DNA from: DASQPR01 sp963727415
Lineage (GTDB): Bacteria; Actinomycetota; Actinomycetes; Mycobacteriales; Micromonosporaceae
Direction: 5' to 3'
Assembly (NCBI GenBank): GCA_963727415.1
Contig: CAVSGF010000003.1
Span: forward strand, 186,001 to 250,000
DNA length: 64,000 nt
Part shown: piece by piece, positions 1 to 8,743 of the stretch
How positions within the stretch are numbered: position 1 is the stretch's first letter
Layout of the letters: each line of letters starts with the position of its first letter
Program-made: the position numbers and the translations under genes
Notes under the pieces: model-generated
Databases searched by the model: none
What the model saw: only the letters and a program-made list of their open reading frames with translations
Told to the model about the DNA's origin: nothing

Positions 1-1
1 G

Positions 2-112
2 CCCGCCGACCTCGTCAATGCCGTGCTTACCGCTCCCGGCCTCGATGCATGGCCGGTCCGGCCTGACGACGATCTCACTGCCTTCGCCGACCTTCCAAAC
101 ACTTCGTCCTGA
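2..112 (+). CDS. C-terminal end of an unidentified protein (partial)
   Basis: An open frame enters from the left edge and stops with TGA at 110-112, giving 36 residues ending in DLPNTSS. The composition is acidic and proline-rich like a normal actinobacterial C-terminus. Nothing in this short tail identifies a family, and no start is inside the window. It could also be a chance frame, since GC-rich DNA has few stops. Confidence 0.35.
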   Translation, partial: PADLVNAVLTAPGLDAWPVRPDDDLTAFADLPNTSS

Positions 113-508
113 GCCGATAGTCATTCCACGCCATGCCGCCGTCCGCGTGTGCTGATCGATTGTGGGCGGTACCGCTTGGCGGCGGCGCCCGGCGCCCCCA
201 CGCCCGCTCGGCGACCCGCACACGCTTCTCCCGCAGATAGCTTGTTCGCTACGTACTGGCGGCGGCCGCAGCCAAATCGGGCCAGCGCCTCCTGATTCAT
301 CGCATCGCGCCTCGTCGAGCATCTCCACCAACCGCTGATCGATCTTCACGGTCGCGACCTTCGCCGCGGGCGCGGCCCGCGGAGTAAGCCACGACCGTAG
401 TCCGCATTGGGCAGACAAAGCACGATCGAATCAAGACGACGAATACCGTCGGACCCCCCACCGCCTCGACGTCGCCCGTAGCGCAAGGCTGACATCCTCA
501 TCGACCGA
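113..508. other. gene-poor stretch, no convincing gene
   Basis: About 400 bases without a frame I trust. On the minus strand around 303-360 a short stretch reads TVKIDQRLVEMLDEA, which looks like real protein but runs out on both sides, so it may be a relic of a small gene. No repeat, RNA gene or promoter is evident. Confidence 0.4.
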
Positions 509-973
509 TGAGCGGACGGCCCGGTCGGACTCACTCTTGGGGGCCGTCTCCCGTTCGCGCCAAGCGCTCGCGACTCAGATACCGAACCGGCTTGCCGAGC
601 GACTCGGCGTAGGTAATCTCCCGTCGGGTTGACTCACCTAAGTAGCCGCCCGGATCCACGATGTACACCTCGTCAGCCATGCGAATCTTTTGGAAGTGCA
701 CGCTGCCAAGCCGCCCCCGCAGGTCCGAGCTGTCGACTGTCCAGTCGTAGCCCGGCAGATCGGGGAGGCTGAACATTCCGAGGCTGATCACGACGCAACC
801 TTCCATCGTGAGCCGCTGGTTGACCTCCGCGAACTCAGCCTCAAACTTGGCCGAGCCGCAGAGCGTGATGACCTTCGCCTCACCCTCGGCCGACTGCGGC
901 GCCTGCTGGGCCTCCATGAGGTTCATGATCGGTGAACGGGCAGGACGAGTCAATCGCCGCCCCCTGGACGTCC
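509..973. repeat. direct repeat, copy 1 (465 bp)
   Basis: This stretch aligns without gaps to 3356-3820 at a constant offset of 2847 bases, with only scattered substitutions. Similarity starts abruptly at a TGAGCGG and ends at GGACGTCC. The repeat contains a whole deoxyribosyltransferase-like gene plus about 45 bases upstream of it, so it is a gene duplication and not an insertion-sequence end. Confidence 0.9.
531..926 (-). CDS. nucleoside 2-deoxyribosyltransferase-like protein, copy 1
   Basis: A 131-residue protein of the compact Rossmann-like nucleoside 2-deoxyribosyltransferase/DUF4406 superfamily. The N-terminal strand carries TLCGSAKF (21-28) and the C-terminal half has ADEVYIVDPGGYLGEST (84-100) followed by an acidic YAESLGKPVRYLS helix-strand, the pattern seen in small proteins that handle nucleosides or nucleotides. 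The catalytic role is inferred from family resemblance. The open frame extends upstream to 1322, but the shared repeat with copy 2 and the conserved start at 926 argue for the short form; no strong Shine-Dalgarno sequence is visible. A near-identical paralogue lies at 3378-3773, flanking a macrodomain gene. Confidence 0.7.
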   Translation of the reverse strand: MNLMEAQQAPQSAEGEAKVITLCGSAKFEAEFAEVNQRLTMEGCVVISLGMFSLPDLPGYDWTVDSSDLRGRLGSVHFQKIRMADEVYIVDPGGYLGESTRREITYAESLGKPVRYLSRERLARTGDGPQE

Positions 974-1058
974 GTTCATGCCACGTTCGCGTCTCGTGAA
1001 TCAGTTGGCCGTAATGGGGTTGCGGGTCAGGGCCACAGGTCCGGTGCGGGTCCGGTGA

Positions 1059-2514
1059 GAGCAATGCTCGAAACCTGTGGATGAGTGTCGGGGGGCGTAC
1101 CCTCCCGGCGAGTCCATATCCAAGGAATCGAGTAGAGCCCGCGCGGGAACGCGGGTCGGGAAGGGTACGCCCGTGCTCACGGTAGTCAACTCGAGGAGCC
1201 GCATACCAGAGGCCGGTGGCCGAGCCGGCGGCCTCGGGTGGCTCGTTGATCGACGAGATTGTCCGAGATGGCGCCCGGCGGATGCTCGCCGCAGCTCTGG
1301 AGGCCGAGGTCGCCGCGTACATCGCGGCGGCATGCCGACGAACTCGACGCCGACGGCCGCCGGCTGGTGGTCCGTAACGGCCATGCGTGTGCGCGGCAGG
1401 TGCTGACCTCGCCGGGGCGGTGGAGGTGCGCGGCTCCGCGGGTCAACGACAAACGCGTTGACGAGGAGACGGGCAGAGCGGCGGCGGTTCTCGTCGGTGA
1501 TCCTGCCGGCCTGGTGCTCGCAAGTCGCCGAAGATCACCGAGGTGTTGCCGCTGCTGTACCTGCACGGCTGTCGTCGCAGGACTTCGTGCCGGCGCTTGG
1601 AACAGTTCCTGGGCAGCAGACTCGGGGCTGTCCGCGCCGACGATCACCCGGCTGACCGCGCAGATGGCAGGACGAGCGCGAAGACCTTGGGCAACCGGGA
1701 CCTGTCCGGCGTCGACTACGTCTACATGTGGGCCGACGGCATCCACCTCAACATCCGCCTCGACGAGGCGAAACTGTGCCTGCTCGTCATGGTCGGGGTC
1801 CGCGCCGACGGCCGCAAAGAATTCATCGCCCTGGCCGACGGGCTATCGGGAGTCGACCGGGTCGTGGGCGGACCTGCTGCGTGACTGCAAGCGCCGCGGC
1901 ATGCGCGCCCCGGTCCTCGCCGTCGGTGACGGCGCGTTGGGGTTCTGGGCGGCGCTGCGCGAGGTCTTCCCGACCACAGGGAGCAGCGCTGCTGGTTCCA
2001 CAAGATCGCCAACGTGCTCCAGCGCTACCGAAGTCCGCGCATCCGGGCGCGAAGAAGGCCCTGGCCGAGATCTGGAACGCCGAAGACCGCGAGCACGCCC
2101 GCCGCGGCGGTGGCCGCGTTCAAGCTCGCCTACGGCGCGAAATATCGCCAAGGCCATCGCGAAGATCACCGACGATCTCGACGAGCTGCTGGCGTTCTAC
2201 GACTTCCCCGCCGAGCACTGGGTCCATCTGCGCACCACAAACCCCATCGAATCGACCTTCGCCACCGTGCGGCACCGCACCAAGGTCACCAAAGGCCCCG
2301 GGTCAAGGCCGCCGGCCTCGCGATGGCGTTCAAGCTCATCGAGGCCGCTCAGGCACGCTGGCGGGCGGTCAACGCGCCACACCTCGTCGCTCTCGTCCGC
2401 GCCGGCGCCCGCTTCGAACGCGGCACAACTCATCGAACGACCCGCCCCCGATCTAGTCACGCCGCAACAGCGGCCTGATCGAATCACCTCATCCACAAGT
2501 ATTGACAATTGCTC
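1059..2514 (+). mobile_element. IS256-family insertion sequence, degenerate
   Basis: A 1456-bp element bounded by 27-bp imperfect inverted repeats: 1059-1085 begins GAGCAAT and ends TGTGGATGAG, and 2488-2514 is its reverse complement at about 22 of 27 positions. The flanks, TCCGGTGA at 1051-1058 and TCCGGCGG at 2515-2522, match at 6 of 8 and may be a decayed target duplication. The enclosed transposase is frameshifted, so the element is probably immobile unless supplied in trans. Length and gene content fit IS256. Confidence 0.8.
1216..2478 (+). pseudogene. IS256-family (Mutator-type) transposase, frameshifted
   Basis: A Mutator-type DDE transposase broken across several frames. In order one can read SLIDEIVRDGARRMLAAALE from 1243, then HADELDADGRRLVVRNGHA, then GVDYVYMWADGIHLNIRL (1708-1761), then ADLLRDCKRRGMRAPVLAVG with the second catalytic region, and finally AEHWVHLRTTNPIESTFATV near 2212. 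These are hallmark IS256 blocks, but at least four frame changes separate them. The probable start is GTG at 1216. Its ends match the inverted repeats of the surrounding element. Confidence 0.85.
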
Positions 2515-2683
2515 TCCGGCGGAAGACGACGGCCCGTATGGCTCGTGGCCCGCTCGGAAATCCGGTGGGCAGCCGCGATGTGGGAGCGTCTCGCCGAGCG
2601 CCTGGACCGAGTCTGGCCGGACATCGATCCTGCACAAAGTCTCTAAGTGGCCGCGATGAAGCGCGTACTGGCGCCACTGGGTG

Positions 2684-3208
2684 TTACGGATTGTGGCTTA
2701 GCGATTCGTTGATCTGCTCGGCGATGCGGCGCGTTTGCTCGTCGAAGAGCACGAGACGAATCACTTCAACGCTGGTCACCCCGGCACGTAGAACCGTCAA
2801 CGCCTGTAGGACCGCGTCATCCTTGGGCCACCGGTACACGCCGGAGGAGATCAGCGGGAAGGCGATCGACCGTGCCCCCAGGTCGGCGGCGACCGCCAGT
2901 GAGATCGTGTAGCAGCTGCGCAGCAGCGGGCCGCGATCCACGTCCACGCTGAAGACCGGACCGACGGTGTGGATCACCCACCGGGCAGGCAACCGCCCAG
3001 CGGTGGTCGCCACGGCCTGCCCGACCGGCAGACCCCGACCGTATCGGCTGGCCCGAAGCGCACGGCACTCTTCCAGAATGGCCGGCCCGCCCTTGCGATG
3101 GATCGCCCCATCGACGCCGCCACCGCCCAGCAGCGATGAGTTCGCCGCATTCACGACAGCATCCACTTGCTCGGCCGTGATGTCGCCGGTAACCAACTCG
3201 ATCCGCAC
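2684..3208 (-). CDS. macrodomain protein (O-acetyl-ADP-ribose deacetylase type)
   Basis: A 174-residue stand-alone macrodomain. The ADP-ribose pocket is visible as VTGDITAEQVDAVVNAAN (6-23, with Asp9, Asn20 and Asn23), the glycine-rich loop GGGGVDGAIH (28-37) and the phosphate loop ISSGVYRWP (120-128). Such YmdB/MacroD-like proteins hydrolyse O-acetyl-ADP-ribose or remove ADP-ribose from proteins and nucleic acids; which applies here cannot be told from sequence. It lies between two copies of a deoxyribosyltransferase-like gene in the same orientation, suggesting a nucleotide/ADP-ribose theme. No DarT-like or other toxin gene is adjacent. Confidence 0.9.
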   Translation of the reverse strand: MRIELVTGDITAEQVDAVVNAANSSLLGGGGVDGAIHRKGGPAILEECRALRASRYGRGLPVGQAVATTAGRLPARWVIHTVGPVFSVDVDRGPLLRSCYTISLAVAADLGARSIAFPLISSGVYRWPKDDAVLQALTVLRAGVTSVEVIRLVLFDEQTRRIAEQINESLSHNP

Positions 3209-3355
3209 CGCGCGTCCTCCCTGGCCGACAGAGCCTGCAGCCAGGCACTACCAAGCCGGCCAGCCGATTACCCGGTCGAGGCTACCCGTGGCGCCTAATC
3301 CCCGACCGGGCTTGGCTGGCTGCGGTACATTCAGCCCACCAGCCGTATCTGCCGC

Positions 3356-3820
3356 TGAGCGGACCGCCCGGTCGGACTCACTCTTGGGGGCCATCTCCCG
3401 TTCGCGGCAAGCGCTCGCGACTCAGATACCGAACCGGCTTGCCGAGCGACTCCGCGTAGGCAATCTCCCGTCGGGTTGACTCACCCAAGTAGCCACCCGG
3501 ATCCACGATGTACACCTCGTCAGCCATGCGAATCTTTTGGAAGTGCACGCCGCCAAGCCGCTCCTTCAGGTCCGAGCTGTCGACTGTCCAGTCGTAGCCC
3601 GACAGATCGGGGAGGCTGAACATTCCGAGGCTCATCACGACGCAACCTTCCATCGTGAGCCGCTGGTTGACCTCCGCGAACTCAGCCTCAAACTTGGTCG
3701 AGCCGCAAAGCGTGACGACCTTCGCCTCACCCTCGGCCGACTGCGGCGCCTGCCGGTCCTCCATGAGGTTCATGATCGGTGAACGGGCAGGACGAGTCAA
3801 TCGCCGCCCGCTGGACGTCC
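3356..3820. repeat. direct repeat, copy 2 (465 bp)
   Basis: Second copy of the repeat at 509-973, same orientation, no gaps. It contains the second deoxyribosyltransferase-like gene. The sequences just outside the repeat differ completely between the two copies, so the duplicated segment is well delimited. Confidence 0.9.
3378..3773 (-). CDS. nucleoside 2-deoxyribosyltransferase-like protein, copy 2
   Basis: A 131-residue paralogue of the protein at 531-926, differing by about ten substitutions, most conservative (for example CGSTKF for CGSAKF and AYAESLGK for TYAESLGK). All motif residues are kept, including ADEVYIVDPGGYLGEST near the C-terminus. Because both copies stay open and substitutions avoid the motifs, both may be functional. 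It is about 170 bases downstream of the macrodomain gene's start, in the same direction, and could form a two-gene unit with it. Start chosen to match copy 1; a frame extension to 3824 exists. Confidence 0.7.
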   Translation of the reverse strand: MNLMEDRQAPQSAEGEAKVVTLCGSTKFEAEFAEVNQRLTMEGCVVMSLGMFSLPDLSGYDWTVDSSDLKERLGGVHFQKIRMADEVYIVDPGGYLGESTRREIAYAESLGKPVRYLSRERLPRTGDGPQE

Positions 3821-4037
3821 CCACATCAGCGTAAGTCGTTTTGTGTCAAGCGTTCGGTCGGTGCCTCGGCCGTCGTCTGTCCCTGCATAGCGGTGATGGG
3901 GTTGGTCCCCAGCAGCGTGTAATCGGGTTGGTGAGACGACGGACGGGGCTGCCCATGATGTGCGTCGAGGTAACCGGGGGTTCCTCAATGCCGCGTAGGG
4001 CTCGCCCCGACCGCCACTTGGCCGCCGCGACGCGGGA

Positions 4038-5391
4038 TCAGGCGGCTAGAGCCAGCTGCCTGGGCTGGCGGGTGCCGTGGGTGGCGATGTGCGGGTCCCA
4101 TGCTTGGCCGGTGGTGATCACGGCGTGCAGTTGGCGCAGGATCGCCGCGGCGATCACGGTCTGGGCTTGGGTCGCGGTGAGCCTGTTGGTCTCCCGCTTG
4201 GTCAGATGCTGGTAGCGGGCTGCGTAGACCGGGTTGCCGCGCTGGGTGCCCCAGACCGCCCGCCAGGCGGCCAGACGTAGGGCAGGCCGGCCCTGGCCGG
4301 TGAGTTTGGTGCGGCCGACGAACGTGCCGGACAGTTTCTCTCGGGGTGCCAGACCGGTGTGTTTGACCAGGGCGCGGGCAGTGGCGAACCGGTTCGGGTC
4401 GCCGGTTTCGGCGAGGATGGCCGCAGCGCCGACCGCGGACAGGCCGGGGATGGAGATGGCCAGTTCGGTCAGCTTGAGCTCGTCGAGCACGGCGGTCATC
4501 CGGGTCTCGGTGTCGGCGAGCTTGCCGGCAGCGGCCTGCCAGTCCTGCAGCAGGAACGCGATGCGCTCCAGCGCACCAAACCGGTGGCCGGTCACGCCGG
4601 TGGAGTCGGCCGTCGCGGTGAACAGCTGGCGCAGGATGCGCAGCGACGGCTTGCATCCGCCGAGGCGGGTGATCTCGCGGCGCACCGCCCGTTCGAACCG
4701 GTCCGCACCGAGGCGGCGAGTGCGCGCGAGGTCGCCGCCGTCCCGCTGGCAGATCACCGTCATCGCCGCAGCCCAGGTGCGAGACCGAAACGGCTGCTTG
4801 GCGGTGTCGAGCGCGGCCGGCCAGACGCACTCGAGCAGCGCACGCATCTGCTGAACCTGGCTGACCATGTCGATGACGAGCTGTCCGCGCCGGGCACCCA
4901 GATGCCGCAGCCGGCCCCACGTCTCATCAACCGGCTCGGGCACGTAACAGCGCAGCTGCGCGGTCAAGCCGGGCGATGAGCACCGCGTCCTTCTCATCGG
5001 TCTTGTCCGACGTCAGATCCTCACTGCGCCGCGCCCACGACGTCAGCATCGGCTGCACGCATACGAACGGCATAGACCGGTCTGCGGCGAGTTGCCCAAG
5101 CACCCGCCACCGGTGCCCGGTCGGCTCACACGCCACCGTGACCCCCGCCCATCCCTTCGCCGCGGCCCGCTCGGCGGCCCAGTCCAACGCCGCCCCAAGA
5201 TCCCAGGCCCGACAACGGAATGTCTTGCGGGCCAACACTTTCGAATCGTGATCAGTGACCACGACCATCTGCTTCGCATCGGCCAGATCGATCCCTACGA
5301 TCGCGTTGCCCGCCGGCACCAACGCCCGCAGCCGAGCCAGCCGCGCGTTGCGGTTGCGATCACCCCGGGAAACACCACTACCGTTACTCAT
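4038..5391 (-). pseudogene. IS110-family transposase, single frameshift
   Basis: A DEDD-type transposase in two frames. The N-terminal RuvC-like part starts at ATG 5391 after TAGGAGG and shows IVGIDLADAKQMVVVTD, VACEPTGHRWRVL and TSDKTDEKDAVLIARL, carrying the catalytic acidic residues. Near 4970 one extra T (CGGCTTGACC) shifts the frame; the rest, beginning TAQLRCYVPEP, contains the C-terminal transposase-20 region with ISIPGLSAVGAAAILAETGD and TGLAPREKLSGT. Joined, it would be about 450 residues, normal for the family. A single indel could also be a sequencing error. Confidence 0.85.
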
Positions 5392-5495
5392 GAACGTCCT
5401 CCTACGCGCATGGGACACCAAGCCCGACAAGCGCATCAGGGGACGTTCCTACGTCCTGCATCGACACGCAGAACGTCTTTCTATGCCGCAAAGAG
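4038..5495 (-). mobile_element. IS110-family insertion sequence (approximate limits)
   Basis: Approximate extent of an IS110-type element, judged from the transposase and from where the disrupted NmrA-like gene stops making sense near 5495. The family usually lacks conspicuous terminal repeats and I found none, so the left limit is only the transposase stop. It lies directly against the truncated NmrA-like gene and probably caused that truncation. Confidence 0.55.
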
Positions 5496-5830
5496 CTCAG
5501 TGAGCGGGCCGCCGTGCCGTACGGCCAGCGCACTACGCCCTCGGTACGGATCGACGCGGCCCAGCCCAGCGTGTTTGTGGCGATTCCGGTGGAGGCGGCC
5601 GACATGTACACGACCCGCGGCGACCCTGCACTGGCTAACACGCCGGTGAGACGCGGAGCGAGCTGCGCCGCTGCAGCGGGGTCGACGAACGGCCAGATCA
5701 GAAACACGGCCTCGACCCCACGCAGGTACGGGCGCAGGGTCTCCGGATCGGCTAGGTCGGCGGCCACCGCCTCCACGCTCCCCGGCAGAGCCGCGCGGCT
5801 GGGGTCACGGGTGATGGCACGTACGCCGTG
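5490..5830 (-). pseudogene. NmrA/SDR-type NAD(P)-binding protein, both ends lost
   Basis: An internal fragment of an atypical short-chain dehydrogenase of the NmrA type, which binds NAD(P)H and acts as redox sensor or reductase. It starts abruptly at GHGVRAITRDPSRAALPG, just after the point where the missing GxxGxxG nucleotide-binding loop should be, continues through GVEAVFLIWPFVDPAA and SPRVVYMSAASTGIATNT, and breaks off after RWPYGTAARSL where insertion-sequence DNA begins. The N-terminal loop and the C-terminal third are absent, so it cannot be functional. Its 5' side abuts a truncated MerR gene on the other strand. Confidence 0.8.
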
Positions 5831-5834
5831 ACCT

Positions 5835-6100
5835 GTGGCAGCCTCATCAGCAGCGACCGTACGGCCGGCAACCAGCGCCGGTACCACGGCGACGTAATGT
5901 GCCGCCTGGCGATGATCGACGCGTGCCAGCAGGTCGGCCTCACCTTGGCCGAGGTGGGCCAGGCACTCGCGGCGCTGCCCCCGGGGCAGGTGCCGACGCG
6001 GCAGGACTGGGATGCACTCGCCCAGCGGCTACGCAGCGAAGCCCAGTCCCGTATCGACCAACTCAGCCAGGTACTGCGCGAGCTTGCTCCCACCCCCTGA
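5835..6100 (+). pseudogene. MerR/SoxR-type regulator, N-terminus lost
   Basis: The fragment reads GSLISSDRTAGNQRRYHGDV, then CRLAMIDACQQVGLTLAEV and a C-terminal coiled segment ending VLRELAPTP before TGA at 6098. This is the second half of a MerR-family winged helix plus the dimerisation helix of SoxR-like redox regulators; the first helix and recognition helix are missing. It begins within a few bases of the 5' break of the NmrA-like fragment on the opposite strand, so one deletion seems to have removed both 5' halves and the shared promoter. Confidence 0.8.
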
Positions 6101-6374
6101 GCCCGGCCCGCAGAGATCGGATGCTTGACGACCCTGAGGGCTCCCGCACGGTCTCCAGAATGCTCCCCCGATGACCGGCCTCTGCCCGCGACCGGAGGTC
6201 GGAGGCGCTGCCGTTGGGTAACGGCGCGCTGGGCGCAATGCTCTGGCGGGTGGACTGATCCTCGATCCCTAGCCCCCAGCCCTGACAAGATCACGTGCGC
6301 TCTTCGCCGCTGATCGAGTGTCGCCGTCGAACGTCCGCTCGTGCCGACGAGCGATCGGATGCGAGACTGCGCAC

Positions 6375-6890
6375 GTGACGAAGCCCCTGAACTTTGTCGG
6401 CCACGAGTTGGTGCTCTTCAGGGTTTTCGGCTACCACACGTGGGTGGACCTGAAGTACTTCGACGTCCGCCCAGACGTGTCGGACGCCGCACTCCTTACG
6501 TCCCTGACTGCGCACGAGCAGTACCACGATCACTACGCCGGTGGGGACCCGACTGAGCAGACCCATCACTGCCTGCATGGCCCCTATCGGCTGGAGGCGA
6601 TCACGCCAGGGAGTTTCCAGGCCGTGTCGGCGGACTCGGCTCGTAAGGAGCTGATGGAGTGGGCGTCGTCGTGGGTCGTTCAACACGACAACGGCCCGGT
6701 GGTTGAAGCCACGTTGGCGGCCGAGGTGCTTCCGAGCGTCGCTGGTGACGCCGTATTCCGCCTACCGGACCTCCGGCAGACCGCCGAACATGACTGGGGC
6801 TGGGTCGTAGGGCATTCGGGATTTCACGAGATCGTGGCTGTCAACCGGAGTAATCGAATGCTCACCCTCCTTGTCGCCTCCGACGATTGA
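6375..6890 (+). CDS. hypothetical protein, 171 aa
   Basis: I do not recognise this protein. From GTG at 6375 it reads VTKPLNFVGHELVLFRVFGY and continues as a soluble acidic protein rich in His, Asp and Trp, with an EQYHDHYAGGDPTEQTHHC segment (about 52-70) that clusters histidines, and LRQTAEHDWGWVVGHSGFHE near the C-terminus. No signal peptide or membrane segment is visible. The frame is open upstream to 6318, so the start is uncertain. It stands alone between the MerR remnant and a lipoprotein gene. Confidence 0.6.
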   Translation: MTKPLNFVGHELVLFRVFGYHTWVDLKYFDVRPDVSDAALLTSLTAHEQYHDHYAGGDPTEQTHHCLHGPYRLEAITPGSFQAVSADSARKELMEWASSWVVQHDNGPVVEATLAAEVLPSVAGDAVFRLPDLRQTAEHDWGWVVGHSGFHEIVAVNRSNRMLTLLVASDD

Positions 6891-6968
6891 ACGACGACAT
6901 CCATCAGGTTGACAGATCTGCCGCGGGCCGCGTCCACATTAGACTCGGTTTTGCGGCAGGATGTCGGC

Positions 6969-7283
6969 ATGTCCCGCCCCGCGCCATTGTCCATCATGAT
7001 CGCATCGGCCGCACTTATCTCAGGCTGCGCAGGTCATACGGCGGCCCGGCCAACCTCCTCGTATGTCGGAACGGTGACGACGTTGTCGCCTCGCCTATGC
7101 GTCGGCCGGCCCGCTGCCATGGGAGATTGCTTTACCGGTGCCGACGCGTCGACGTTGTCCCGCCTGCATGTCGGAGACTGCGTCACGGTCGAGTTCACCC
7201 GCTCCAGCGGCCCGGGCCCGGAGCATCTGATAACGGTCTCGCCGGCGCCCGCATCGTCACACCGTGATGTCTGCCCGAACTGA
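6969..7283 (+). CDS. small secreted lipoprotein, 104 aa
   Basis: The start at 6969 gives a classic lipoprotein signal: MSRPAPLSIMIASAALISGC, with lipobox LISGC at residues 16-20, so the mature protein should be lipid-anchored on the outer face of the membrane. The mature part is about 85 residues, contains four further cysteines, and shows SRLHVGDCVTVEFTRSSG, suggestive of a small beta-barrel. No function can be assigned. The upstream in-frame extension lacks signal character and is not used. Confidence 0.65.
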   Translation: MSRPAPLSIMIASAALISGCAGHTAARPTSSYVGTVTTLSPRLCVGRPAAMGDCFTGADASTLSRLHVGDCVTVEFTRSSGPGPEHLITVSPAPASSHRDVCPN

Positions 7284-7466
7284 CCGCCAAGCCCCGCGCC
7301 GGTGACGGAAACTGCGGGCACAACGGCACAGCGGCACAGCGGCACAGCCAACACGCGTTCGCGGAACGTCGCCGGCTCCGGCGGAATCCCCTTCCCGACT
7401 TCTCACTTGCCTGAGTGGAAAGTACAAGGGTCCTTTCTTCTTAGGAAAGAATGTGACTAGGGGGAA

Positions 7467-7934
7467 GTGTCAGCGATCATCGCCACCGCTGATCGGCCGG
7501 GCCAGCGGATCGAAGGCCTCCCAATGTGGTACCTGGTTCTGCCCGGGGCTCTTGTGGCCAGCTATGACATCAGCCAGGAGTTCCCAAGCGGCAGCCCGGC
7601 GCGCGGGCTGGTGCCGCTCGGGATTCTGCTGGTGCACCTCGTGCTCTGGATCAGCGTCCTACGCCGGCGCATGCGCTACACCCGGGCCGTGCTGCGCTCG
7701 GCTCGGACGCGGCTACTCGCCATCGGCCTGGCAGTGCTTCGCGCCCTGCTCGGCGCGCTGCTCGGCCACCTCTACACCGGCCCACATTGGCACCTCGTGG
7801 CCGGGCTCATCATGCTCGTGGTCGTGCCGGTCGGAATCTGGCGTGACCAGTGGCTGATCCTGCAGACCTTGCGGAGGGAGGGTGAGCGTGCCACCGAGAG
7901 AGCCGAAAGAGCCGCCGACAATGCCACCGCGTGA
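7467..7934 (+). CDS. membrane protein, 155 aa (operon gene 1)
   Basis: A small integral membrane protein with about four hydrophobic helices (WYLVLPGALVASYDI near 21-35, GLVPLGILLVHLVLWISVL near 46-65, a third around 83-100 and HLVAGLIMLVVVPVGIW near 107-123) and a charged coiled C-terminal tail. The family is unknown to me. GTG at 7467 follows GGGGG closely; ATG at 7524 is an alternative. Its stop is inside the next gene, which encodes another membrane protein, and a DNA-binding regulator follows, so the three look co-transcribed and co-functional. Confidence 0.7.
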   Translation: MSAIIATADRPGQRIEGLPMWYLVLPGALVASYDISQEFPSGSPARGLVPLGILLVHLVLWISVLRRRMRYTRAVLRSARTRLLAIGLAVLRALLGALLGHLYTGPHWHLVAGLIMLVVVPVGIWRDQWLILQTLRREGERATERAERAADNATA

Positions 7935-8415
7935 CGACGAACCCACGCCCCAGCAGGCGGCACGGGCTCTGCGGGAGCTGACCGCACGCCGCCATCAGGC
8001 GCTGCGCTTCCGCTCGCCACGCTGGATATGGTGGCTCGCCGGCGCGCTGTTCCCGGCTGAGGGATTCGCCGAGGACGTGTTTCCACGGGCGGCCTGGGCG
8101 ATCAGTCTCGGTGTGGTCATCGCGCTGTTGGCACTCGCGTTCTCAATTCGCTACCGGCCGGTTGGGGCTGCCCTGGGCTACCGGGCGTCGGTGCGGGGCC
8201 GGCCGCCGACCGCCGTCTCCCTGGTGACCATCGGCGGGATGGTCGCGATCATCGCCGTCGACTTCGCCGTGCACAAGGCGACGGACCGGATCCACTCACA
8301 CTGGAGCCATACGATCGCCGGGGTCGTCGTCGGCCCGTTGATCGCGCTGAGTATGCCCTGGATCATCGAGCAGGCTTACCGGCAACATGAGGAGATGGGG
8401 CGCGATGGCGACTGA
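7888..8415 (+). CDS. membrane protein, 175 aa (operon gene 2)
   Basis: Start GTG 7888 is supported by GGAGGGAGG six bases upstream; the gene therefore overlaps the previous one by 47 bases. After a charged N-terminus (EPTPQQAARALRELTARRHQ) come about four membrane helices, including WWLAGALFPAEGFAEDV, AWAISLGVVIALLALAFSI, TIGGMVAIIAVDFAV and GVVVGPLIALSMPWII. The function is unknown. It overlaps the start of a winged-helix regulator gene by 11 bases, typical of translational coupling, so the pair may be a membrane sensor with its regulator. Confidence 0.7.
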   Translation: MPPREPKEPPTMPPRDDEPTPQQAARALRELTARRHQALRFRSPRWIWWLAGALFPAEGFAEDVFPRAAWAISLGVVIALLALAFSIRYRPVGAALGYRASVRGRPPTAVSLVTIGGMVAIIAVDFAVHKATDRIHSHWSHTIAGVVVGPLIALSMPWIIEQAYRQHEEMGRDGD

Positions 8416-8743
8416 AGGGCTGGAGCAGACGCTGCTCGATCCGACCCGTTTCTCGATCGTGTCAATGCTGGCTGCGACCGATTGGGCGGAGTTCGGCTTT
8501 GTCCGCGACACCGTTGGGCTGTCCGACTCAGCGCTGTCCAAGCAGGTCACGACGCTGACCAAGCTGGAGTTCGTCGAGGTCGAAAAGGGCTACGTCGGCA
8601 AGCGGCCACGCACCTGGATCCGGCTGAGCGCCACCGGCCGCACCATGCTGGCCCGCCACATAGCCGCGCTACAGCAGATCGCCGCCGCCGCGACCGAGCA
8701 AGGCATCGCCCACCGGACCGAGATGGGCCCGGCGACGGCCTAG
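8405..8743 (+). CDS. winged-helix DNA-binding regulator (HTH_34 type), 112 aa
   Basis: A small MarR/ArsR-like winged helix of the HTH_34 type: helix TEGLEQTLLDPTRFSIVSML, recognition region VGLSDSALSKQVTTLTKLEF (about 42-61) and wing VEVEKGYVGKRPRTWIRLS, with a C-terminal helix for dimerisation. Proteins of this family commonly sit beside small membrane proteins, as here. ATG 8405 lies inside the end of the upstream gene and is preceded by GGAG. The stop TAG at 8741-8743 shares a CTAG with the stop of the convergent regulator gene. Confidence 0.8.
   Translation: MATEGLEQTLLDPTRFSIVSMLAATDWAEFGFVRDTVGLSDSALSKQVTTLTKLEFVEVEKGYVGKRPRTWIRLSATGRTMLARHIAALQQIAAAATEQGIAHRTEMGPATA

Noticed and set aside
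7322..7347. Three tandem copies of CGGCACAG
   Set aside because: Too short and isolated to be a functional repeat or CRISPR; likely simple slippage.
7425..7455. CTTTC-N7-GAAAG before the membrane-protein operon
   Set aside because: A five-base stem with a seven-base loop is weak and expected by chance; it has no terminator or operator context.
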